DNA from: Charina bottae
Lineage: Eukaryota; Chordata; Lepidosauria; Squamata; Charinaidae
DNA: 64,000 bases
NCBI GenBank assembly: GCA_023362775.1
Contig: JALMGJ010000005.1
Location: forward strand, 62,873,463 to 62,937,462
Reading direction: 5' to 3'
Below the pieces are notes generated by a model. The model worked only from the letters and a program-made list of their open reading frames with translations. It was not told where the DNA came from and did no database searches. How positions within the stretch are numbered: position 1 is the first letter of the stretch; the number at the start of each line of letters is the position of its first letter. Below are positions 40,001-52,000 of the stretch, in pieces. The translations under genes were made by a program, and so were the position numbers.

Positions 40001-43000
40001 CTAGCTTCCCAGCCTGAACTTGTCAGCATACCAGATTTGTGGTTCTATTTTATATTCTGTGCTGTTTAACATCTGCATGAGCTTACTTGGGGAGATCATT
40101 TGGAGCTTTGGAATGGGCACATCAGGATACTGCTGACACCCAGCAGTGCTGCTCTAAGGGTCCCGAATCCTGCCTAATAGCAATAATAGGCTGGATGAGG
40201 AAGAACAAGCTAAAATGAAATCCAAGCAAGAGAGATGTGTTATTAATCAGGAGAAAACTGGACATAGGATTGAAGTGAAACCTGTTGTAAAGAAGGTTGC
40301 ACTACAAGAGAAAGAGCAGGTTCTTAGTTTAGGTACATATGTTCTTTGACTCCCAGCTGTTGCTGGATTTGCAAATGGACGCTTTGGGAGGGAGTGTGTT
40401 TGTACACACTTTTTACTAGTATGCCAACTACATTCCTTTCTGAGATGTTCAGATTTTGACATTTATTCTCATGTTTGATCCAGCCCATCTGTACTATTGC
40501 AGTGACTTTTACATGGGCTACCTTGAAAACTGTCCAGAAATTATATTATATTGTAAATGTAGTGGCCAGACCACTGACCAAAACAAAATACAGAGATCAT
40601 ATGATGCCTGTACTGAAAGGTCTGCATTAGCTACCAGTTGCCTGCTGGGCACAATTTAAAGTGCTGAATTGACCCTTAAAACCCTAAACAGCTTATGACC
40701 TCATTATATTCAGGACCACCTATCCTACTATGAATCTGCCCAGTTACTCAGATCATCCAAAGAGGCCTTTATGAAGGTGCCCCTGCTGCCAGAAGCTGGA
40801 AGGGGGACTCTCTAGTGGGGTTCTGAAGCTATAGAATGTACTTCCTAAGGAAGTGGGTTTTGCTCCCAGTATTTAAGAAGATGCATCTTTGACCAAGCTT
40901 TTGTTAATTAAATTTTAATGATTGATTTTAATTTTGGTTTTGATTTTAAATGACTTCATTGTTATGGCTGTTGTGGGTCTTCCGGGCTGTGTGGCCGTGT
41001 TCTGGAAGTTGTGGTTCCTAACGTTTCGCCAGCATCTGTGGCCAGCATCTTCAGAGGGCAGGAGCACAGATAGAAGCAAAATCTCTGTCTGTGCTCCTGC
41101 CCTCTGAAGATGCTGGCCACAGATGCTGGCGAAACGTTAGGAACCACAACTTCCAGAACACGGCCACACAGCCCGGAAGACCCACAACAGCCATTGAACT
41201 CCGGCCGTGAAAGCCTTCGACAATACATTCATTGTTATGCTTTATATTCTGTACTGTGTTTTTATTGTTGTAAGCTGTGTTAAGTGTTGGAATATATAGA
41301 AAGATAGGGTACGCATTCAATAATAAATAAATATAATAGAGCTGGAAAAGGGGAGAAGAGGGCAACCAAAGTTAGAGGGTTTGAACTCCATCCTTAGGAG
41401 AAAAGGCTACAATGTTTGAGGTTCTTCAACATGCAAAAAAGGCAACTTAAGGGAGACATGGCTAAAGCACTTGGTGTGGCATAGCGAAAATGGACAGGAA
41501 GAAAGTGTTTCCTCTTTCAGAACATAAGGACTGATTAAGCTTATTGGAAGGAGATTCAGAACAGAGAAAAGAAAGCACTTTACACTATGCATAATTTCAT
41601 TGTGGAATTCATTAACCCATGATGTGGTGATGGCCACTAACTTAGAAGACTTTCAAGGAGGATTAGATAAACTCATGGCAGACATGTTTATCAAAAACTT
41701 TTAGTATTGAACTCAATGTCACTTTTAGGGTGGGGCAGCATGTCTTCAAATACCAGTTGCAGGGAACTATGTTGGGAAATGGGTATGAGAGCATTCCAGA
41801 GGTATCTGAGCAGCCACTGTGAGAAACAGTGAGAAATACTGGACTAAGATAGATTTTGGTTTCACCAAGAAGGACTAATCTTACGTTCCTAAGGATGATT
41901 AGAATGCAAGTCCTGAAAAAATTGATGATTTGAATTGAGTAAATGCAGGTACAGTAAATAAGGATAATATTTGGCAAAGAGATTCCTTTGTTTCTCTCCA
42001 ACGTCTGCTTGATGAACCGTAAACATGATTTTTACATTTGGGCTGGATGGACAACGTTAGAATTAAAAGTGACTACGTAACAAGAAATAAAAGATGGGCA
42101 AGTGTGATCCAGTCAGCTAGAACATTTCTTGGTGTAAATTGTGGAACAGACCATGAATTATTCATGTAAAATATACAGGATAAACTTAGAAAATTAAAGA
42201 GAGAAGTTGTGCCAGCAAGATATGATTTGGAAAACATGCAGTTGGAATATAAGAGCAATGTACAGATTGAATATGTTTAACTTATGCAAAAGGGACTGTG
42301 AGGAGATATGGGCTGAGATAAGAGATATTGTGCAAACAAGGGCAGATGAGAAATATTCCCAGTATTTCAAATAGGAAAAGTTCCAAATGGCTTTTAGAAC
42401 TAGTTACCATGATAGCCATAGAAAGCTGGAAGATGAAAGCCGTGGGTAACAAGAAGGACACAGGGTTTTAATGTCAAGCAAGACAGGAGAGGGTAAGATA
42501 CCTCAGTCAAGAACGTCAACAAATAGAGAATATAATAATAAAAGGAAAATAAGAGATATTTATAAGAATACCAGAGAAACCATATGTCTGTAGCTTGAAT
42601 CATGTCAACTGGATTTCTATTTTCTTAATGGAAACGTTTCGCTCCTTATCCAAGGGAAACGTTTCCATTAAGAAAATAGAAATCCAGTTGACATGATTCA
42701 AGCTACAGACAATTCCACCTGGATGACTGAGAACCTTCATAGACAGAGAAACCATAGGAAAAATTAGAGCTATAATAGAAATGCTCAGAAGTAATTATAA
42801 AAGAGATCTAATGTAGGTAAGTGAGATTAGAGGAGGATAGAAAGACTATACTGAAACATTTACAAATGGAATTATAAAATAAACAGAAATGTTTGTAGAG
42901 AGCAGAGGGAATGGTCTTGAAGGACAGGAGGAAGAGCTGCTACCAAGGCAATGCTACCAAGAAGGTCTTGATCCCAGGCTAAGAAAATAATGTGGGAAAA

Positions 43001-46000
43001 CTTCTCAGACAAGTCCCCCCCTAGTTCACATGAAGAGCCAGTTTCGTCTAGTGGTTAAGGCTCTGGGCTAGAAACCAGGAGTCTGTGAGTTCTAGTCCCG
43101 CCTTAGGCATGAAAGCCGGCTGGGTGACCCTGGGCCAGTCACTCTCTCTCAGCCCAACTCACCTTGTTGTTGTTGTGGGGAAAATAGGAGGAATGAGTAT
43201 TAGGTATGTTTGCCGCCTTGAGTTATTTATAAAAATAATAAAGGCGGGATGAAAATTAAATAAATAAATAAATAAAATAAAGGGAGGGAGGGGGAAGCAC
43301 ATTCAGAATTGCAAGATTCTGTTACTATGACTATTACAATAAATATAGGCTTGACCTATACGGCATTGGTTTCTTAGTCTGGTCTACCTTTTTGGGCTGA
43401 CATCAAGGAACAATATAGTCAGGAACAATTCTACTAGAAAGTGAGGTATGACAGGCAGCAGTTGTTTATTCGTTCAGTCGCTTCCGACTCTTCGTGACTT
43501 CATGGACCAGCCCACGCCAGAGCTTCCTGTCAGCCGTCACCATCCCCAGCTCCCCCACGGTCAAGTCCGTCACCTCCAGAATATCATCCATCCATCTTGC
43601 CCTTGGTCGGCCCCTCTTCCTTTTGCCTTCCACTTTCCCTAGCATCAGCTTCTTCTCCAGGTTATCCTGTCTTCCCATTATGTGGCCAAAGTACTTCAGT
43701 TTTGCCTTTAATATCATTCCCTCAAGTGAGCAGTCTGGCTTTATTTCCTGGAGTATGGACTGGTTTGATCTTCTTGCAGTCCAAGGCACTCTCAGAATTT
43801 TCCTCCAACACCACAGTTCAAAAGCATCTATCTTCCTTCGCTCAGCCTTCCTTATGGTCCAGCTCTCACAGCCATAGGTTACTACAAGGAATACCATTGC
43901 TTTAACTATGCAGACCTTTGTTGTCAGTGTGATGTCTCTGCTCTTAACTATTTTATAAAGATTTGCCATTGCTCTCCACTGAAGAAGTAGACATCTTCTG
44001 ATTTCCTGGCTGCAGTCAGCGTCTGCAGTAATCTTTGCACCTAGAAATACAAAGTCTGTCACTGCCTCCACTTTTTCTCCATCTATTTGCCAGTGATCAA
44101 TCAAGCTGGTTGCCATAATCTTGGTTTTAACTCCAGCCTTGGATTCCTCAAGCCCAGCACGCCGCATGATGTGTTCTGCGTACAGGTTGAATAGGTAGGG
44201 TGAGAGTATACAACCCTGCCGTACTCCTTTCCCAATCTTAAACCAGTCTGTTGTTCCGTGGTCTGTTCTTACCGTTGCTACTTGGTCGTTATACAGATTC
44301 CTCAGGAGGCAGACAAGACGACTTGGTATCCCCATACCACCAAGAACTTGCCACAATTTGTTATGATCCACACAGTCAAAGGCTTTAGAATAGTCAATAA
44401 AACAGAAATAGATGTTTTTCTGAAACTCCCTGGCTTTCTCCATTATCCAGTGGATATTGGCAATTTGGTCTCTAGTTCCTCTGCCTTTTCTAAACCCAGC
44501 TTGTACATCTGGCAATTCTTGCTCCATGAATTGACAAGCAGCAGACCAGCTATCAAATAGAAAGGCATCAGGCATAGCTGAAATACCTATTGAAGTGTTT
44601 AAAGCTTCAGAAGAAGAGGCAGTTAAAGTGCTAACATCTCTATATCAACAAATATACAATAAGACTGTATGTTCTAGTGATTGGAAAAGTTCATTACATA
44701 AATCTATATTGAAGAAAGGAAATTCAAGAGAATATGCAAATTATTGAACCATTCCATTAATAGCAGCTGAAGTAATTTGAAGATGTTACAAAAAAGAATG
44801 AACCATACAAGGAAAGAGAAATGCCAAATAAGCAGGCAGGTTTCAGAAAAGGCAAACTAATATAAGATAGCTAACATTAGATAACAGAACAAGAGAATAC
44901 AAGATGGAGGTTTACCTTCGCTTCATTGAGTATAATGACATCCTTGACTTATTATAGTCAGGATCATGCCAGAATGTGGAACATATAACCACTAATAAAT
45001 GTGCCAGAACACCTAATTATTCTTCTGCAGAATCTTTTCAGTGAACAAAAAGCGGTTGCAGAAATTGAATGTGAGGAAACAGAGGTTCATAGTAGAGAAA
45101 GCAATCAGATAAGGATGTACAGTATATTGCCCCAAATTTGTTTACATTATACAGTGAATATATTATTAAAATGACAGGATTGGAAAACATGATAGCTGGA
45201 ATCAAAATGGAGGACAAAATACAATTTTAGATATCGAGACAGCATCATTTCATCAGTCAAAAGTAAATAAGATTTAGAAGTAAAAATGCAAAGTGAAAAA
45301 TCCAGATTAATGTTAAATGTGAAGAAGACAAAGCTAACATCCAGCTGCACGCTTACTGAATTTACAGCTGAGGGTGAAAAATGAAGTTACTAGATGACTT
45401 TTCTTGGTCTCCAGAATAAAGATGGCCAGTATGCTATAGAAATAAAGAGATTAATCTTAGAGGGCAATGACAAACTTGGGCACTTGTTTTTTCCAGTCGT
45501 AATGTACAACTTTGAAAGATGGATACATAGAATGAAAAGAAGAAAACAGATACCATTGAATTATGGATTTAGAGACAGCAAGGAGATCCAATCAATCCTG
45601 AACCAAATAGAGAGTGACAGCTTCCTTGAGGCAATAAAAGACAGCCACAATTCACATACTTTGGACATGTGATGGGAGTGGATGATGGACTAGAAAAAAT
45701 TATGGTTGGCAAGGTTAAGGAGAATTGAGAAATGGGAGGACAGTGGATTAGGCAGATAGACAGAATCAAAGATATTATTGAATGTCCTTAACAGAGCTAC
45801 ACGTTGTTGCTGAAGTCATGTTGAGACATCAAGCATTTGTCCATGAATGCAACAGAAGTGGTAACTAACAGTACAGTGGTTCATATAGCCTAAATGTATT
45901 GTGGTAGCTTGTCTTTGTCTTCTGTATAGAAGACTGAGTACTAAATTGACTCAACAATTCTTATAAATGAGCATCTTCCTCAAATTATTCCTTGCAAAAA

Positions 46001-49000
46001 TGATAGAATGCAATTCCAACTCCTAGTCAATCATACAAGGAGAATATCATGTATGGGTGTCACACAGTCACATTGTCAGGATTTAGCATCCTTCCAGTAT
46101 AATTGATGGGTATTGTAGTATTTGTATTAGCATGCTTGTAGTGGCATTTTGGTATGTTGATTAGAATTGTTGAGACGGTCTGAATAGCTCCAAGGTCAGC
46201 TTGGCCGGCACTATCAGTGTTCGTTAGCAGAATGAATTGCAACTGGGAGTTAGAAGAGCTGTTAGAGGGCATTTAGGGAGGGGCTGGTACAAGAGGGGGA
46301 TTTTTTGTAACAGCAATTGCATGGGCCTTTCCTCAGTCTGATCTTTGCCTTGGACTGATCACCTGTATTAATAAAGACTTCTTCCACATCCTATGATGGC
46401 TTATGATTGAGAGACTCTGAATTAATAACTAAGGATCAGATTCATCACACACATATTTTATGGAGCCACAGTTACATGGGAGGCTTATTTGTGCATGAAT
46501 TGTCTTACAGGCACAGCATGCTAATAGGCAATGTTCAATATTGCTGTGGTACAGTAAGATGTGTCTTGCTACCGCATTTTAAGAATAGGATATATCTTGA
46601 TAGTAATCCCTAGCATACATGTGGAAAATGAAGAGACTTACCCAAGCGCTGAGACCTCCCTCAGTATTTACATATCGGGAGATGGGCGGTTATATAAATT
46701 TAATTAAATAAAAAAATAATAAAAGATATTACTATAAATGTTAAATTTGAGTCAAATTTATAAATTTGGTTTCATTTGAAGTATCCATACTTTTAATTAT
46801 AAAAATACACTACTGAAGCTTTTTAGATAACATAATCTCATTTACCTTGGAGTGGTCATCCTGAAGCTCTTCAAATGTTTAACTAAATCACGTAGTAGCC
46901 CCAGCCAGCATGGCCAGTGATAAAGGGTTCCAGGCACTGCAGTTCAATAGCATCTGGATGAGCATAAACTCTCACCCCATAGCAGAACTGGAGATATATG
47001 TGTTAGAATGAAGTATTCCGTTCAGTGCCCTTAGCTCTAAAGTTACAAAATCAGTACTTAAGGAAAAGGTTCTTTAATATCTTCCTCTTGAAGTTAACAT
47101 GAGACCTTGCACACTGCTTTCTAAGTACCATCACTGTATACAAAATCAGCTACATACTAAATTCAGAATAAAAAAAAACAAATTGAAAAGAAATGGAGCA
47201 GTTTAATTTAAACCATGGGATGTTTACTAAGTACACAAATAAGTTTTGATTTCCATTAATTTAAAATTACATGCAAAACTTTATGTACCTTACAACAGAA
47301 GCAATGTACTGTATAGTACAAGAACTAATACAGACAAGAACAGTATATGATAACTTCCCCCCAGTTCTAATGCTTTAATAATGAATGTATATAACCATGT
47401 ACAATAAGTTGAAAACTATAATCATGTGTGTATCTTGTCTGCCCATAGTATCTATAGCTTTTGAACCTGTGTTCAGAACTTCATCAAACCAATAAAGGAT
47501 TGTCTTTCTTGACAAGTCTGAATGAAATACATTTTCACCAAAATATGGAAGTATTTATGGCTATTGAAAAGAATGGAATTAAAAAACCTCCACTGTATGT
47601 CAAATTTTATATATGGCAAATATTCTTCTATTAATCTGAAATTTGGCATATCTGTATACCCAATCAAATAGACCATGGATGCCAAACCCAGTATTAACTC
47701 AGTGGGTTTTTATAAGGTACATTAGCAAAACATCAGGTAGATTTTGAAACTTGATGGTGGCTGGGCCGCCATTGTTTCTTGTTTTATCTTTTTCCCTTAT
47801 TTTACTTTGTCTTGGAGAGGGGTTGTGATGTTTTATTGTAGGGATTGTTTTTATGTTTTCTGTAGTAATATTTGTGTAAAAAAATCCTGGTTATAATTAA
47901 ATAATAAACCTGGCAAAGGGACGTTCCTTTAATTATAAGCATGAAATAACAGGATTCAAATAAATAAAGGCAAAATGAAACAGAAAGGGTATAATTTACT
48001 GTTTGCATTCAGTTCTTCCATACTATCCTATAAGTATTGGCTCAAATGTTTAATATTGAATAGTGCTATGAGAATTACTGTTTGTATTATACAACAAAGG
48101 CAAGATCTTCTGTAATATTAAACACTGTAAGATAGATATAGATATACACACACACATACATACACACACAAAAAAATATTGTGTAATTTATGAAAAAGAG
48201 GGAATTAGCTCTACATTAAGCCTGAAAAGGAAATTGTAAAGTAAGATGAATGTAGATAAGGATAAACAGTTGCATATCCTTGTGTGCCAGAGACAGAAGG
48301 AGAGAAAGTCAAGGAACTATCACTTTTTAAACAGTGATTTTAATTTTTTTTAAATGTCCACAATATTTTAATGCAAACCTCAGATGTTATTTAAAAATTC
48401 ATGGAGAAAAATCCACATTGCCTTTATATCTCACCCATTTCTTTCAAGGCTGTAAAGAGAATCAAGGGTAGCTGCTTCTTTTAATACAAAAAGAAACTTA
48501 AAGGGAGGAGATCATGTGGTATCTGAGAGAAATGCTTCTATGTAGCTGATGCATCTTTCACATAAGATTTCAGTTTTTCCTGAGGGTCACGTGACTGTAG
48601 GAAATTGGCCTAGGTAAGGGCTTAATTTGAACTGGTAGACCGTATCATTACTTCAGGGATAAACCAATCTCTTAAAAAGTTGTTGAAACCTAACTCAGTC
48701 CACTTAATTAATGCAACCATAAAATGTACATGGAGCCCCTGGCCCACTTTATCTAGGCTTGGAAGCTAAGTAAGTCTGTCTTTTCTGTTTCTACTAAATG
48801 TGATTACTTTATAACCTAGTTGTTGGTAGCATCTCACTGGTCTCATCTAGCTTTGAAGCTAAGCAGGGTCAAGCTCAGTTAATATTTGGAAGGGACCCCA
48901 TAAAGCATAGCTTTCCAAACTGTGTGTCGGGACATGTTAGTGTGTCGGCTGCAGTGTCTGGGTGTGTCCCGGCTGCTGCTGCCTCCGAGCCCTGCCAGGA

Positions 49001-52000
49001 TTCCGCGCAGGTCCTAGTGCCTGCCTTGTGCCTTGCTGCCTCCAAACCTGCCCTGCCAGGATTCCACGCAGGTCCTAGTGCCTGCCTTGTGCCCTACTGT
49101 AAGAGTGTGTCGTGAAATTATGCCTTGCTGTAAGTTTGTCGCGAAATGATGCATCTCTAAAAAGTGTGTCACCAACATGAAAAGTTTGGAAAGCTCTACA
49201 TAGATGTGTTAATTAAGTCACTGGGGGTAAACCCAATTTGAAGGAACCTTTAAATTTTTCAGAAAATTTGGATTTCTATTTCAAGCATATTGTGAATGGC
49301 AGTGAAACTTTTCTTCAGAGTCTAATAGTTCTTTTTCCTGTTTAATTTTAAAGGGGTAGACAGAAACTAGAGGAACATTCTACATGTTTATAAAAGTGAA
49401 AAGAAAATAGGAAGAAGTTGCAGCTACTAGCAACCTAAGAGTGCAGTCTCAAAATGTGTGTCATTTTCTATTTACTCTGCCAACAAGATATTACTTGCAG
49501 CACAACTTATTGTTGAATATGTATGTACTCAATTAATTTCATAGTATTAAAATACTAGATTTCTTTTTAATGACATACCTGACTTCATCTGGCTTAGAGC
49601 AAACATATAAATATTTTAGTATACCTTTTCAAATATATTAACATGGAATGACATAACTGGGGATTTCTGTTAAAATTATGACAGAAATTTATATTAATTC
49701 CTTTTCTTCCTCCTCCCCCTCCACATACATTACTTAACATTGTTCCAGCAAACAAATAATTTGAATCAGACCCTCAGCGATTGATTTTCATATTACCCTG
49801 GTCACCAAAACTTCATCATAAAACAGTTGTAATCATTAAAACTGTTATTTCAAACATTCATAATGCTTTTTTGATTGGGTATTTCATAACTCTGGCAATT
49901 ATTTTGTATAATTATAGTACTCAACATAATGACATTGTACCAATCCAGGTCCAGACCTGGACTCAGTGATCAGAAATTAATATGGGAGATCTTACCAAAT
50001 CCTATAGAGTTGTAGGGTTTTTGTAAACCAGGTAATCCAACCTTCTGTTTTCATAGAAAATTTAGAGATTGAGCATCTGCAATAGATGATTAACCAGCCT
50101 CCCCCACAAAAGAGTGAAGAGAAATACATACTTTCCTGTCCTACTGCTCTTCTAAAAAATGTATAGTCTTTTATAGGTTAAAATTAGTTAGACCTCAATA
50201 GTAGCTTTATAAGACATAGCATCTGTAATATTTTAGAATGCTTAGGTCACTCTTCGATATCATCTTTTTTATTTTATGCAGGGTGTGGGGTTTTTTGGAA
50301 TCATCATTGTAATTTAAGATCAAGACAGCATTAAAGCAGATTACTCAGTCAGGCTCTATCAAGTCATGAGTGGAAGTTAAATCTAGGGCTACTTTCTTGG
50401 CTTTTGATCATGGGGGCAATCAAAAATATACCATTTTGATATGCATGAAACCAGTGCCATAATTAGTACTGCTCCAGAAGGGAGTTCTAGTGCAACTTCC
50501 TTGGTGGTGCTTTTCAGTAGTACTAGCATTAGATACTAATGTAATATTTTTCCTATTGTTTAAATACGCTCCAAAACCACCACCATCCTTCTCTTAACTC
50601 TGAGGAGAGGCAACACTACTTTCCCCATTGCCGTTTTCATTGAGAAGACTTTGTTATCACAGGGCTTTATTAGAATCTGATTCCTCTATCTTTTCCTCTA
50701 TTTATGATATTTTCTATGAAACAGAAATTTATACCATTCTGGTTCTTTACCTTCTTTCCACCTTCTCCTTCCATGATTGGTTTTAAAATTTAAATGCTTC
50801 CCCTTCAGTATGGAATCCACCACTGTCAGTTTGCTGCTGTCCTGACTCCTCAACCCTTAGCCTAAATTGTTTAACCTGTGAAGATTTATAAGTTGCAGCA
50901 GCTGTATACAATTCTCCATAAACCCTTTCCCTTAAATTTGTATCCTTCTCTTCTTTTTGGTCCTTAATTCCCCCATTCATCCATCAAGTCAGAAAATGCA
51001 CATTACTATGCGTATGCCCTTCACAGTAGAAATTATTATGGTAAATCAGTCATCCATCACTACATCCTGACATTGTGTTGACTATGTTACATAGCCACTC
51101 TAAAGCTGCATGGTCTGTAACTAAATAAAAAGGATTTTACAGTAAATAATAATGCAGAGAACAAATGGTCTACTTCATGGCTAAAGTTCATTTCTCTTCA
51201 GTAAAATAATTACGTTCCCTAGGATATAATTCCTACTGAGAGATAAAACAGAATGCTTGTTCCACCATGATATGGAGACAGAACTGACCACAAATTAAAA
51301 GCTGAAAGATATGTCACCAGTGTAAATGGCTTCATTATCTCACCCTTTCATCACTGGGGGTTTGGGTAGAATTTTGACCATGCATCAAGAGTTTTCTTCA
51401 GACCATTCTTCCACTTCAACAAGCCAGCTAAAGAAACAGTGGGGAATACCTATTTGTGGAACAAATCAACTATAATGGACCATTAAATATAATAACTGTT
51501 GCACACGTCCCTTTATAAAAGATACTGGAATCTCTGCAAAGCTAATCTTAATAACTGGATACCTTTTCTATTTCAAAATGGCAAGAAATCTTGCTGCCTT
51601 TTTTCCCAGAAATTTTGTTTGGAAGTGGGTCTTGAAGCACAGAAAAGGTGTTTGCATTCATCCTGGAGCCTAGGGTTGCATCATCTGCTAAAATAGAGAA
51701 GTCTTGAAAAGTTTCACTAAGTATAAGGAAATCCAATATTCACAGTTCATCTGAGCTCCACTCCAGACATAGTGATTTGCATTATGGGTGGTACATACCA
51801 GGTTCCTGGCACTACTCTTAAATGGAATTTGGCATTTTCCTTGTGTAAGAAAAAAAAAGGGGGGAAACACAAGACAGTTACAAATGGAAAGCAACTTCAT
51901 TTGGACCTATTGTACAAAGAAGCAAGGTGTTCACAGTATAAAAATCTGTCTAGGAGCACTCTACAAGAAATCTGACTCAACCATTAGTTTCCTGGGGAAT

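Larger units (their letters stand above)
41990..45860 (+). mobile_element. Ancient RTE-clade LINE, split by three insertions
   Basis: Translated islands in order: NCGTDHELF and [12 protein letters not shown] near 42130-42260; [20 protein letters not shown] and [11 protein letters not shown] at 44585-44750; NKQAGFRKG near 44830; [10 protein letters not shown] near 45310; [20 protein letters not shown] from 45394. The order and spacing follow the RTE/BovB protein. Frames are broken throughout. The hairpin at 42585, the SINE at 43030 and the younger RTE at 43462 lie within it. The stretch 42720-43030 is not clearly assigned. Confidence 0.6.

Noticed and set aside
48818..48905. 5S rRNA gene
   Set aside because: Only the internal part is present and degraded, without a proper 5' end or terminator; it is a SINE remnant.
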